The notes under the pieces are model-generated. The model worked only from the letters and a program-made list of their open reading frames with translations, was not told the DNA's origin and ran no database searches. Made by a program: the position numbers and the translations under genes. Positions 15,293 through 24,685 of a stretch of DNA of 64,000 nt are shown piece by piece. Positions within the stretch are counted from its first letter, which is position 1. Every line of letters begins with the position of its first letter. The DNA is from JAJZAM01 sp027391075 (GTDB taxonomy: Bacteria; Actinomycetota; Acidimicrobiia; Acidimicrobiales; Palsa-688). Where the stretch lies: contig DAHYHI010000135.1 of NCBI GenBank assembly GCA_027391075.1, positions 1-64,000 on the forward strand. Reading direction: 5' to 3'.

Positions 15293-16821
15293 CGGTGGCG
15301 GCGCCCTCCCCGGGCCGATCGGACAAAACGTGTCAGGAGGTCTGGATCCAAGTCGGCCAGGTCCACGTCGATCGGGTAGATGGGCCTACGCAGCTTCACC
15401 GGGCTCAGCTGGCTCAAATCGACAGGTGCGAGGCCCGGCGCATCAACCTCGACTATCTGCGACTCGTCGAACATGTGGGCGAAGCCAGCTCGGAAGTGGC
15501 CTCGTGACTTCACCACCAAGACGCGAGCGGCTTGGGAGTCAAGGCCCACATGGGTGAGAAGACCTGGGTCGCTCACCTGGAGGGGATGGCTGGACACGCC
15601 GACAGTCACACCCCCCAAGTCCAGAGTGCAGGTGGGCCCGGGTCGCAGTGTTGCGCCGGCGTACACGCCCGTGGTCGGCCGGTAAAGGCCGTCGCGTAGG
15701 GCGGTGACGGTGGCTTGAGCGGCGAGAGTCGCTGCCAGAGGATCCGTGGAGCCCCGGTTGAACACGGCGGTGATCTTGGCTCCCAGCCCAGACCCGAACG
15801 CGTCCTGCACGAGCCGGGGATCGCACTGCAAAGCCAGCTGGACGTCACTAGCCCCGGCGCCTAGCAGCGCGCCAAGAAGCGCAGTGGAAGTGCCCGGCGC
15901 GCCGCCCCCTGGGTTGTCGGCTACGTCGGCCAGCAAGAGCGGTCCCTTGTCGTGGCAGGCGCGCTTCACGGCGTCTGACAAGGGTGTTGCCGAAGAACGG
16001 TATTCTCGGCGCAGCTGCCAGGCCCAGTCGGCGACCTCCGTCGCGACCGAGGCCGAGTCGGGGAAGCTTCCTTCGCCGCTGGTTGCCGCGGTAACAGTGA
16101 CTGACAGCCCGGCGTCGGGACTGTCGCCAAGGGAGAATCCCCCGAAGACCGAGATGTTGAGAACCGGACCTTTGACCAAGGTCTGCGACCGGTCGATAAC
16201 CCTACCGAGGGGTTCGGCTCCGGTGGTCAGCTGGCCCAGCTGGGAGAGAAGAAGCGGCAGGGAGCACCAGGCGAGCCCGAGCTCGACGTTCTGCGTCGTT
16301 TGCAAAGCGAGCGCGGCTGCCTCACGTGACCGTTCGGCCACGTCCACGTGAGGATTGGTCCGGTAGCCGACGATGGCGTCCACAGACCTCACCATGGCCT
16401 CGGAGACGTTAGCGTGCAAGTCCAGTACGGTCGTTAGCGATGGCTCAGGCCCGACTGTACGTCTGAGCAGCTCCAAGTAGACCCCGTCGGCGTCAGCGGC
16501 CTTCGTGGTGCACCCCGCTCCGTGGCCGAGCACGAGGAGAGCATCCAACGTTCCCGCCTCGAGCAGAGCGCCTTCGGTCTCGGAGAGGTAGGCGACAAAA
16601 TCCCGGTGCCGTAGCGGCCCTCCAGGTGGAAGCTCGATCAGGGGAAGCTCGACCACCTGTGCGCCCGACTCGGCCAGTACGTCCACAGCGGGGCCCGCCA
16701 CCCAGTTGGCGCCGAGACCCCCGGCTTGCCTGTCTATCCTGACTCCGTCCTGCAGGCTGATCGGCGCAGCGAGAGCGTTGGTCTCGTGCGCGTAGCCGAG
16801 GACACCGATTCGTGGTCTCAT
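15289..16821 (-). CDS. M81-family metallopeptidase (microcystinase C / MlrC-like)
   Basis: The 510-residue protein matches MlrC throughout. It has GYAHETNAL near the start (His12-Glu13), VLDLHANVS (Asp134, His136), GYRTNPHVD (His158), LADVADNPGGGAPG near 300 and the C-terminal VVKSRGHFRAGF. MlrC is a zinc enzyme that finishes microcystin breakdown by cleaving the linear tetrapeptide to release Adda; the wider family is poorly characterised. ATG overlaps the stop of the M1 aminopeptidase gene by 4 bases. With MlrB-like hydrolases downstream in the same operon, this recalls part of the mlr pathway, though no MlrA-type membrane protease is visible. Confidence 0.85.
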   Translation of the reverse strand: MRPRIGVLGYAHETNALAAPISLQDGVRIDRQAGGLGANWVAGPAVDVLAESGAQVVELPLIELPPGGPLRHRDFVAYLSETEGALLEAGTLDALLVLGHGAGCTTKAADADGVYLELLRRTVGPEPSLTTVLDLHANVSEAMVRSVDAIVGYRTNPHVDVAERSREAAALALQTTQNVELGLAWCSLPLLLSQLGQLTTGAEPLGRVIDRSQTLVKGPVLNISVFGGFSLGDSPDAGLSVTVTAATSGEGSFPDSASVATEVADWAWQLRREYRSSATPLSDAVKRACHDKGPLLLADVADNPGGGAPGTSTALLGALLGAGASDVQLALQCDPRLVQDAFGSGLGAKITAVFNRGSTDPLAATLAAQATVTALRDGLYRPTTGVYAGATLRPGPTCTLDLGGVTVGVSSHPLQVSDPGLLTHVGLDSQAARVLVVKSRGHFRAGFAHMFDESQIVEVDAPGLAPVDLSQLSPVKLRRPIYPIDVDLADLDPDLLTRFVRSARGGRRHR

Positions 16822-19406
16822 GGAGACTCCAGAAGCCGGTCGATTATACGGCCAACCGACGCGTCTAGGCCGTCGAATGAGCGGACGCGTGCTAGCTGCT
16901 CCCGCATCATCTTCTGACGGGTCGCGTCGAAGCGGTGCATTTGGAGGAAGTCGGGAACCAGCCGTGGAACGAGCCCGGGGTTAACCTTGATCAGAAACTC
17001 CAGTTCGTCTACGAAGACCTCGTAACCGGACCCCGAGATATCGTGGAACGCGACACGGTTCTCCGTGCAGAACGGAAACCACACGGCCATGACCCTCGTC
17101 CGGTCCGCACGGTCATAGCGCGGCTGGGACAGCAGTTTGCGCAACCGGGCGATGGTCTCCGGCCTGGCAGCGCCCGTCTGGGCGCGGGTACAGCGATCGA
17201 GCAAGCGTGGGGCGCCATCCCAGCGCCGCTCCGACAGCGAGATGAGCTCCTCGGATCCAGGGTGTCCGCTGCCAAGGGCACGGGCGAGAGCTCTTAGCGC
17301 TCGGGTGGGGTCGGCGTTCACGACTGCGTTGGTCGCCAATTCCCAGTCGTCGACGCTTCCTCTGGCGAGGAGCAGCGCCGTAGCTGAATCGGCGAGACTT
17401 CTGATGGCACGGTCTTGAGCGTCGGTACTGGCGGGGTCGTCTCCCCCTTTTCGTACCACGGCGGCTAGGACTGGCCCCAGGGACTGGCCGAGAAGCGCCG
17501 CGAATGCTGTTACACCCCGGTGGATGCCGTCAACGTCTAAAGTAACGCTGCGCTCACCCAACTCAACCTCTGACGGCATCTGCAGAAGGCGCGCTAGGAC
17601 AGCCGGGTCGTCATTTCTCGCAATGATCTCACCGAGGGCACCGGCCAGCACAGCAGTGGCCTGTCGTGCTAGGGATTCATTGCCAGAGCGGAACGCATCT
17701 ACCGCTGTCAGCTTCAGCTCGTGTGCCGCTGACCAGCGCGCGTAGACATCGGTCTCGTAGACGACAAGTACACCCAATTCTTCGAGAGTGTGATCCATGT
17801 GAAAGTCGATTGGGGCGGAGAAGTCCCTCAGCGCCGAGACGATCACATCGGGTCGCGTTGCAACTTCGAGAGCCACGGACCGATCGCGGAGAAGCACGTG
17901 GTGACTGGTGGAGCGGACCCCGTTGAGATCTACTTCGCACGGCGTGCCGTCTGGATTCATGAACCCCACCTCAAGTGGGATCAGGACGGGGTCTTGTTCG
18001 AGCAGCTCGTCGGTGCGTTCGGCCGCCACTTCGATGCCAGCGTCGAGGCGTTGCACAGACATCGTTACGGCCGGCCGGCCGATCAGTCTGAACCACTTCG
18101 ATATCCCAGCGATCTCCGGGGATCTCTCCGGGGCGGCCGCCTGAAGCGCGTCCACGAAGTCGTCCACGGAGGCTGCTTTCAGGTCAAAACGACGATAGAA
18201 TTCCGACGTCGCCTGACCCCATGCTCCAGTTCCAGCGATCCGCCTTAGCATCCGAAAAGCTTCCGCAGCTTTTAGGTAAGAGGTGCGGTTATAGGCCTTG
18301 CGAGCGTCGGAAAGTTTGGAGGGCACCGCTGGGACGGCTAGGACCGCCTCCTCGGGGAACTGGACCCGGCGCAAGAAGGCGACCTCGTCGACGCGCGCGG
18401 CTGGGCCTTCGAGGTGTGCGCGGAAGTCGCCTTGCGCTAGCACCGTGAGACCTTCCTTGAGGGCCAGTTGCTCCCAGGAGGTAACAGTCACGCGGTTGCC
18501 GCGGGTGTGGTGTAGGTATTCGTGGGACACGTTGGCCAGGATTGGAACGACATCGTCGTCCGTCCATCCTTTGGAATCGAGGATCAAAAGGGACGGCTCG
18601 AAGAACATCAGACCGTGGTACTCGGTAGCCTCCGGGTGCCGGGCAACGGCCGCCATTAGCAGCCTGTCCAGGTCGTAGGGGATTCCTCCGATGTCCAGAT
18701 CGAACTTCATCGTCTGCTCCAGCGTTTCGAGAGCGAAACCAGCTCCGTCGATGCTTTCCGGAGCAGCTATCACAGCGAGCTCTACTAGTTTGTCGGAGGC
18801 CGCCTCGACGGTCACCGCCTTGGTCGCAAACTTCCCAGCCAGGACCGATACCAGGTAGCTCGGCTTGGGGATAGGATCGTCAAAAGTGCGGGAGACTCGG
18901 CCGTCCGGCAGCGATGCCTGTGAAACAAGCTGTCCGTTCGCGAAGGTATCGGGATACTCGGCGGGGTCGGCTACCAAAGTGACGGTGTACGTGGAGCGCA
19001 CCGACGGGTTGTCCATGCAAAAAGTGACGTGGCGCAGGCCAGTAGGTTCGAGGACCGAGCTCAGCGTTCCGGGGGTTCTGGCGATCCCCAGGTTGTGAGG
19101 GTCCCCTGGCAGGACCACCGAGGTGGTTTCCACTACTGCTGTTCGCCGGCCCCCAAGATCGATCTTGAGGCCGTGCGGGTTCACGCTGTAGTCCCCGCTG
19201 GGCAGACGCTCGCCGTCCACGCAAACCTCGCGCAGCGTCAGGTCTTCGCCGTCAAGGTTGAGCTCTCCGCCTGCGTGACCGGAGGTCTGTCTGCTCAGCG
19301 AGAGGGCGCACCTCACGATCACCGCTGTCGGATCGAGGTCCATGCGGATGTCGGCGTGGTCGGTCGTCCATCCCGATCCAGGCGGAGGCGTCCCCTCAGC
19401 CTGCAT
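16818..19406 (-). CDS. M1-family aminopeptidase (PepN type) with a variant GAMEN motif
   Basis: The 862-residue zinc aminopeptidase has HEYLH (His295, Glu296, His299) and the third ligand in LKEGLTV (Glu318). The spacing is nearly the same as in E. coli PepN. The exopeptidase motif GAMEN, expected about 35 residues before HEXXH, reads EATEY (259-263): the substrate-amine Glu is kept, but the Gly and Asn are lost. A long helical C-terminal domain follows. The enzyme removes N-terminal residues from peptides in the cytoplasm; the altered motif suggests unusual specificity. It sits in the middle of the operon, overlapping the downstream M81 gene by 4 bases and the upstream aminotransferase by 11. 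Confidence 0.85.
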   Translation of the reverse strand: MQAEGTPPPGSGWTTDHADIRMDLDPTAVIVRCALSLSRQTSGHAGGELNLDGEDLTLREVCVDGERLPSGDYSVNPHGLKIDLGGRRTAVVETTSVVLPGDPHNLGIARTPGTLSSVLEPTGLRHVTFCMDNPSVRSTYTVTLVADPAEYPDTFANGQLVSQASLPDGRVSRTFDDPIPKPSYLVSVLAGKFATKAVTVEAASDKLVELAVIAAPESIDGAGFALETLEQTMKFDLDIGGIPYDLDRLLMAAVARHPEATEYHGLMFFEPSLLILDSKGWTDDDVVPILANVSHEYLHHTRGNRVTVTSWEQLALKEGLTVLAQGDFRAHLEGPAARVDEVAFLRRVQFPEEAVLAVPAVPSKLSDARKAYNRTSYLKAAEAFRMLRRIAGTGAWGQATSEFYRRFDLKAASVDDFVDALQAAAPERSPEIAGISKWFRLIGRPAVTMSVQRLDAGIEVAAERTDELLEQDPVLIPLEVGFMNPDGTPCEVDLNGVRSTSHHVLLRDRSVALEVATRPDVIVSALRDFSAPIDFHMDHTLEELGVLVVYETDVYARWSAAHELKLTAVDAFRSGNESLARQATAVLAGALGEIIARNDDPAVLARLLQMPSEVELGERSVTLDVDGIHRGVTAFAALLGQSLGPVLAAVVRKGGDDPASTDAQDRAIRSLADSATALLLARGSVDDWELATNAVVNADPTRALRALARALGSGHPGSEELISLSERRWDGAPRLLDRCTRAQTGAARPETIARLRKLLSQPRYDRADRTRVMAVWFPFCTENRVAFHDISGSGYEVFVDELEFLIKVNPGLVPRLVPDFLQMHRFDATRQKMMREQLARVRSFDGLDASVGRIIDRLLESP

Positions 19407-20733
19407 GAGACAGATCGAAGCTAGGCAGAGCGGCCATACCGGCGGATACCTGCTCTAACACTTCGTCGATGTCGGTCTCGGTCATAGCCGTCGAGAGGAT
19501 CATCAAGCCGAAGGGAATGATCTGAACGCCGTGGTTCAGCAGGAACCGGTGCAATCCCAGGATTCTTTGCAGCTGGTCCTTTCCCAGCGGAAGGGTGCGA
19601 AAATCGGCGAACGGTTTGTCGTCGAACAACAGCCCGACGAGCGATCCACGCCCTTTCACCTGGCCTGGTAGGTCATGATCCTTGAGGCAGCGCCGTAGCC
19701 CGTCGCGCATCCGGTCGCCGAGGCGGTCCAGGCGTTCGTAGGCGGCTGGTGTCATCTGCCTCATACAAGCGAGGCCGGCCGCCATGGTAAGGGGATTGGC
19801 GTTGTACGTTCCGCCGTGCTCGACCCGCAGTGGCTTCTTCGTCTGGTCGAAGACTTCCATGATCTCGGCCTTGCCTCCGGTCGCTCCTACGGGTAGGCCG
19901 CCCCCGATGATCTTGCCGAGTGCTGTCAGGTCCGGGGTGATGCCCGTCAGGCCTTGGGCGCCGTGGTAGCCGACCCTGAAGGAGAACACTTCGTCGAAGA
20001 TGAGCACGATCCCCTTCTTTTCCGTCAGGGCGCGAACTGTTTGCAGGTATTCTGCGGTCGCCTCTACGAAGCCGATACGAGAGATGATGGGGTCGATCAC
20101 CACTGCGGCGAGCTTGTCCGCATGCTCTTCGAGTAGCCGCGCTGTCGCCTCGATGTTGTTGAATGGGAGCACCAGCGTGTCCTGTTGGACTTTGACGGGT
20201 ATGCCAGCAGTCGCTGGTACCGAAGCCGGCGCGTCAGCCGGCCCCCACTGGGAGCGAGACGGGGCGACACTGATCTCCAAGGCATCGGCACTCCCGTGGA
20301 ACGCGCCTTCGACCTTGGCGACCATGTCGCGTCCTGTGAAGGCTCTCGCTGCCCGCAGGGCCATCATCATACCTTCGGTTCCCGAGTTCGAGAAGCGGAT
20401 CTGTTCGACCCCGGGCAGGCGCTCGCAGAGGAGCTCGGCCAGTTCTATCTCCAACTCGGTTGGCATCCCAGCAGCCAACAGATGTCGCGACTGCTCAGAG
20501 ATGGCAGCCTGGATAGCCGGGTTGCCGTGGCCGTGTATCAGCGACGACCAGTTGTTTATGCAGTCGATGCGGACGTTACCGTCGGCATCGGTGACCCGGC
20601 ATCCTTCTCCATGGACAGCGTAAATGGGGTACGGGCTGAGGAAGACGCCCGTACGGCTGTTCCCGCCGGGCATGACTTTCCGGGCTCGGGCAAATAGCTC
20701 GGCGGAGCTAGAATCTGGGTCGGGGTAGGTCAT
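19396..20733 (-). CDS. class III PLP aminotransferase (GSA-aminomutase-like, possibly beta-amino-acid specific)
   Basis: The 445-residue protein has VMPGGNSRTG near the start, FSNSGTEGMMMALRAARA, IFDEVFSF (PLP-pyridine Asp247) and LTALGKIIGGGLPVGATGG with Lys274 as the Schiff-base lysine. Overall it resembles glutamate-1-semialdehyde aminomutase, but a genuine hemL is present elsewhere (59285-60556) with proper heme context. The nearest known non-heme relatives include beta-phenylalanine aminotransferases. Deamination of a beta- or omega-amino acid released from peptides would fit the operon (inference). ATG overlaps the acyl-CoA ligase gene by 4 bases. Confidence 0.85.
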   Translation of the reverse strand: MTYPDPDSSSAELFARARKVMPGGNSRTGVFLSPYPIYAVHGEGCRVTDADGNVRIDCINNWSSLIHGHGNPAIQAAISEQSRHLLAAGMPTELEIELAELLCERLPGVEQIRFSNSGTEGMMMALRAARAFTGRDMVAKVEGAFHGSADALEISVAPSRSQWGPADAPASVPATAGIPVKVQQDTLVLPFNNIEATARLLEEHADKLAAVVIDPIISRIGFVEATAEYLQTVRALTEKKGIVLIFDEVFSFRVGYHGAQGLTGITPDLTALGKIIGGGLPVGATGGKAEIMEVFDQTKKPLRVEHGGTYNANPLTMAAGLACMRQMTPAAYERLDRLGDRMRDGLRRCLKDHDLPGQVKGRGSLVGLLFDDKPFADFRTLPLGKDQLQRILGLHRFLLNHGVQIIPFGLMILSTAMTETDIDEVLEQVSAGMAALPSFDLSHAG

Positions 20734-22361
20734 TGGCTTCTCCCATCGTTACTTGGCTCGCTACTCGGCGGTGGACCCTGGCGCGGCCCGGCCAGCCATG
20801 CGCGCAGGAGTTTCTTGTCGATCTTCCCGAGCGTGACCCGCGGGAGCTCAGCCACGAGTATTACCTCGCGGGGCACCTTGAAGGGCGCGAGGGCATTCCG
20901 GCATGCTTCGTTGACAGCTTCGGCCAAACCGTCGGAGCTCCCGGTTGGCAGCACGAAGGCCACGGGAACCTCGTCGAGCATCCTGTCGGGAGCGGCGACC
21001 ACCGCGCACTCGCGGACCCCACGAACCGCGTTGATCACTCGCTCCACTTCTGGTGCCGAAACGTTCTCGGCGCCGACGCGCAGAACGTCTTTTCCTCGGC
21101 CGTCGAAGCGGATGTCGCCGTCGTCGAAAGGCGTCACGAGATCCCCCGTAGAGAACCACCCCTCAGCGTCGAAAGCGTCTTCTGTCGCTTCGACATTGTT
21201 CAGATATCCGGCAAAGAGCGAGACGCCCGGCACGGCTCGTATCTTTAGCCATCCGCTTTGCCCGAACTCTACGGGCACGTCGTCGTCGTCGACTACCTTG
21301 ACTTCGTAGCCTGGGACCGGAGCACCCATTGCCATCGGGTGGTTTGGCAAGTTCAGGTCAGACGCGAGGACAAGCGTGACGGTCTCTGTCATCCCGAACC
21401 AGCCGGTGGTTCGTATATCGAACTCTCTCCTTATGAGAGGAACGTCGGTGGCTCCGAGGCCCCAGAAGCGCAACCGGTGGGGGCCAGGTCTCGGCTTGTC
21501 TAGGAGAGCGTAGAGCATGAAAGGTATCGACGAAGTCCAAGTGCAACCGTTGCGGACAACGGCATCCCAATAGCGCGAAGCCGAGAACCTCGGCTGCACG
21601 ACGAGGGTGCCGCCGGACCACAACGTGGAGAGCATCGAATAGCTGAGAGCGTTAGTGTGGAAGAGCGGAAGAAAGGCAAGTGTCACGTCATCTGGTCCGA
21701 GGCCGAGCACAGTAGAGCCCGTCTTCCCAGCCCACAGCGCGTTAGCGTGAGTCCAGACGACTCCCTTGGGGCGTGCAGTGGTCCCGGATGTGTACTGCAC
21801 GCTACTGTAGGACAGCGCGTCGGATCCGTGGGCGTCCACAGTCCCATGGCTACGGAGATCCTCGAACTGAAGATTCTCGCTAGCAGCGGCATGGGAGGGT
21901 GGTTCCCCGAGGTCGGTCGCGGTCACGATGACGAACCTGAGCGGGGCCTCCAAGTGTGAAATGGCCTCGCTCACCCCGTGGAGCAGAGCCGGCTGGGTGA
22001 TGGCCGCGACTGCCTGGGAGTCTTGCAGGTAGAAGCTCAACTCGCTCGGTGTGGACCGGGTGTTCGTAGTCACTGCGACCGCCCCGAGGTGGGCGCACGC
22101 GAACCAGCTCAGCAGGAACTCTGGACAGTTTCCCATGTGGATGACAACGCGGTCTCCTGCTACAACGCCGAGTTGCGCCATGCCGGCAGCGACTCGGGCC
22201 ACATCCTCGGAGAACTCACGGTACGTCCAAGTCCGAGCGTTGCCACCGAAGGGTTCAAACCTCAGGAAGGTGTGGCTCGACCGCAACTCGGACTGGTTGG
22301 CTAAAAGCCATGGAATGTTCTTGCCTGTAAAAGCATGGGTGGGCGTTGCTTTTAGTCGCAT
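20730..22361 (-). CDS. acyl-CoA synthetase (AMP-forming)
   Basis: The 543-residue ANL-superfamily ligase has the P-loop-like YTSGTTARPKGVVWTH, LGLGPDDVTLAFLPLFHTNA, the A5 motif GWFGMTETVT, the A8 hinge STGDLVTPFDDGDIRFDGRG and the C-terminal catalytic lysine in LGKIDKKLLR. It activates a carboxylic acid with ATP and CoA. It resembles crotonobetaine/carnitine-CoA and other medium carboxylate ligases. The first cistron of the long minus-strand operon, it probably activates a deaminated side product. ATG 22361 is preferred; the frame remains open to GTG 22391. Confidence 0.85.
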   Translation of the reverse strand: MRLKATPTHAFTGKNIPWLLANQSELRSSHTFLRFEPFGGNARTWTYREFSEDVARVAAGMAQLGVVAGDRVVIHMGNCPEFLLSWFACAHLGAVAVTTNTRSTPSELSFYLQDSQAVAAITQPALLHGVSEAISHLEAPLRFVIVTATDLGEPPSHAAASENLQFEDLRSHGTVDAHGSDALSYSSVQYTSGTTARPKGVVWTHANALWAGKTGSTVLGLGPDDVTLAFLPLFHTNALSYSMLSTLWSGGTLVVQPRFSASRYWDAVVRNGCTWTSSIPFMLYALLDKPRPGPHRLRFWGLGATDVPLIRREFDIRTTGWFGMTETVTLVLASDLNLPNHPMAMGAPVPGYEVKVVDDDDVPVEFGQSGWLKIRAVPGVSLFAGYLNNVEATEDAFDAEGWFSTGDLVTPFDDGDIRFDGRGKDVLRVGAENVSAPEVERVINAVRGVRECAVVAAPDRMLDEVPVAFVLPTGSSDGLAEAVNEACRNALAPFKVPREVILVAELPRVTLGKIDKKLLRAWLAGPRQGPPPSSEPSNDGRSQ

Positions 22362-22745
22362 GGCCACCCTGTCCGCTCGCCTGGCATGCACATGTCCCCC
22401 TGCTAGATCGTCGTGTCGAATCTACGAGCCTGAAATGGCGCTGCCCCTGACCGACTTGCGACATCTTGGCGGCCTTATGAACACAACTTGGTTGGGGCGA
22501 ACTGACTGCGGGGCCCTCATGCCACACTGTGTAACACTCGGGCGGCGACGGAGACCCAAATCAGGCGGTGCCATGAAAACACAGGCCGACTACTATCACG
22601 AAGATAGAAAATTCAGCTACATCTCCACCTGGTCCATGGATCACCAGACCAGGTAGTTCGCCGCTAGACAGACCAGGCGTCGTCACCTCAGGGTCGTGCC
22701 CTGAGATGAGTGTGGGATAGCTGAGAGCGACGGAAGGGGGAGTGC
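22362..22745. promoter_or_regulatory. divergent promoter region with inverted repeats
   Basis: This gap between the minus-strand catabolic operon and the plus-strand ABC transporter genes contains no convincing gene. Two inverted repeats stand out: ACCTGGTC (22627-22634) with GACCAGGT (22647-22654), and CTCAGGG (22687-22693) with CCCTGAG (22699-22705). AGACCAGG recurs at 22670-22677. These lie just upstream of the ATPase start and could be operators or an attenuator. They do not match the palindromes at 5778-5854. Confidence 0.4.
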
Positions 22746-23801
22746 GTGGCTGAAGTCAGGTTCGCCGAAGTGACGAAGAAGTTCGGCGACGTGGTCGTGC
22801 TCGACGGTTTGGAGCTCTCCGTGCGCGACGGGGAGTTCTTGGTGCTTCTCGGACCCTCGGGGTGTGGTAAGACGACGGCTCTGCGTACGGTTGCAGGTTT
22901 GGAGTCGCCTACGAGCGGGACTGTCCTGATCGACGCCACGCCCGTCAACGACATCCCAGCCCAGAAGCGGGACGTGGCGATGGTATTCCAGAGCTACGCC
23001 CTCTATCCGCACATGACAGTTGCCAAGAACATCGGGTACCCACTGCGACACCGCCCGTCGAACAGTCGGGAAGAAGACAAAGCGCTCGTGTGCGAGGTTG
23101 CTGATCTTCTCGGGTTGACACCGTACCTAGAGCGCAAGCCCCGGGACCTTTCAGGTGGCCAACGCCAGCGGGTTGCCCTCGCTCGCGCTATCGTCCGTAA
23201 ACCGAAGGTGTTCTTGATGGACGAGCCGCTGTCCAACCTCGACGCGTCTCTACGAACACAGACGAGAGGCGAGATCGTCCAACTCCAACGGAAACTGGGC
23301 ACCACTACTATCTACGTCACCCACGACCAAGTGGAGGCCATGACCATGGGCCACCGGATCGCCGTCCTCAACGACGGGCGCCTGCAGCAGGTCGGCGCTC
23401 CCGAGGAGCTCTACGAGGACCCTGTGAACTCCTTCGTCGCATCGTTTATAGGTAACCCTGGCATGAATCTCCTCCCGGCGTGCCGCCGGGATGGGGTCGT
23501 GTCGATCGCGGACGTTCCTTCTGTCGAGGTACCCGGTCACGACTGCGATCTAACCGTCGGCGTCCGAGCCGAACAGTTGGCGCTAGTCAGCGACGGCATA
23601 CCGGCGTCGTGCCTGGCAGTCGAGGCCTTGGGTTCGGAGGTCCAAGTGCTCGTAGAACTGCCGGGAGGAGCGAAAGCTATCGTGCGCCAGCCGGCTGGCG
23701 CGCCACGACCGACTCTAGGCGGTCGGGTCTCGCTCGCCCTTACGATCCAGTTACCCCTGTTGTTCGATACGGCCACCAACGAACGGATCCGGACGGTCTG
23801 A
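22746..23801 (+). CDS. ABC importer ATPase (MsmX/UgpC type)
   Basis: The 351-residue ATPase has Walker A (GPSGCGKTT), a Q-loop (MVFQSYALYPHMTV), the signature LSGGQRQRVALARA, Walker B (VFLMDEPLSNLD) and the switch His (YVTHDQ). A C-terminal TOBE-like domain runs from about residue 235. It powers import through the two permeases that follow. The GTG start has an AAGGGGG site. Its TGA overlaps the permease ATG (TGATG). The first half is typical of CUT1 transporters; the regulatory domain is somewhat short (family usually 360-380). Confidence 0.93.
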   Translation: MAEVRFAEVTKKFGDVVVLDGLELSVRDGEFLVLLGPSGCGKTTALRTVAGLESPTSGTVLIDATPVNDIPAQKRDVAMVFQSYALYPHMTVAKNIGYPLRHRPSNSREEDKALVCEVADLLGLTPYLERKPRDLSGGQRQRVALARAIVRKPKVFLMDEPLSNLDASLRTQTRGEIVQLQRKLGTTTIYVTHDQVEAMTMGHRIAVLNDGRLQQVGAPEELYEDPVNSFVASFIGNPGMNLLPACRRDGVVSIADVPSVEVPGHDCDLTVGVRAEQLALVSDGIPASCLAVEALGSEVQVLVELPGGAKAIVRQPAGAPRPTLGGRVSLALTIQLPLLFDTATNERIRTV

Positions 23802-24685
23802 TGAGGCACCAAAAGCTCCGTGATGCCGTATCCGCGTACGCGCTGATCTTGCCGGCGTTGCTGCTCTTCGGCGTGTTCATGCTTTACCCGTTTCTGCGCA
23901 ACTTTGACCTGGCGCTGTACCGCACGGCCCCCTATCCCGGGCTTCCGAGCCGGTGGGCGGGACTGAGCCAGTTCACTTCGGTCATCACCTCATCCACGTT
24001 CATCCATTCACTCATCTCGACATCGCTTTACACCGTGATGGTCGTTCCTGTCGGGGTCGTCCTGGGTCTAGTGCTCGCCGTTGCAGCTCACCAGAAGCTC
24101 CGGGGGATGGGCTTCTACCGGGTCATCTTCTCCACGACAGCAGTGAGTTCTGTGGCTGTGGCGGCATTGGTCTTTGGGACCTTCCTCAACCCGGTCAACG
24201 GACTCCTGCCGTCGATAGGCGTCAACCCCAACCCGCCGATCCTTCAGAGCCCGACGGATGCTCTTCCAGCCATGGCCGTTATCGGCGTGTGGCAGTTCAT
24301 AGGCTTGTCTTTTATTCTCTTCAGTGCAGCGCTGCAGTCGTTGCCTGAAGAGGTCCTCGAAGCGTCTCTTGTTGACGGGGCGAGTCCAGTTCGCCGCTTC
24401 TGGGGTGTAACTGTTCCCCTGCTCAGCCCCATGATCTTCTACGTAGTCGCGATAGGGACGATCAGCGCTTTGTACACATTCGGACAGATGGACCTCCTGA
24501 TCGGTCCGGGGGCATCCACCTACACGAACACAGAGACCCTGTCGTACCTTATCTACCAAGACGTAATTGTCTCCCCCAACCAGGGAGTTGCGGCATGTGC
24601 AGCGATAGCCCTGTTCGTGCTGACTGCCTTGATCACATTTGCCCAGTTCCGATTCCTCGAGAAGCGGGTTCACTATGGAAACTGA
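23801..24685 (+). CDS. ABC importer permease, MalF/UgpA type
   Basis: The 294-residue inner-membrane protein has about six transmembrane helices (first LILPALLLFGVFMLYPFL, last ACAAIALFVLTALITF). The EAA loop with EASLVDGASPVRRFWGVTVP contacts the ATPase. ATG 23801 overlaps the ATPase stop; the open frame continues far upstream but only as a shadow of the ATPase gene. It partners with the permease encoded immediately downstream. Confidence 0.92.
   Translation: MRHQKLRDAVSAYALILPALLLFGVFMLYPFLRNFDLALYRTAPYPGLPSRWAGLSQFTSVITSSTFIHSLISTSLYTVMVVPVGVVLGLVLAVAAHQKLRGMGFYRVIFSTTAVSSVAVAALVFGTFLNPVNGLLPSIGVNPNPPILQSPTDALPAMAVIGVWQFIGLSFILFSAALQSLPEEVLEASLVDGASPVRRFWGVTVPLLSPMIFYVVAIGTISALYTFGQMDLLIGPGASTYTNTETLSYLIYQDVIVSPNQGVAACAAIALFVLTALITFAQFRFLEKRVHYGN

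Noticed and set aside
19396..20733. Second heme-pathway hemL
   Set aside because: A proper hemL lies directly behind hemB at 59285. This one is embedded in the peptide operon and differs in substrate-site sequence.
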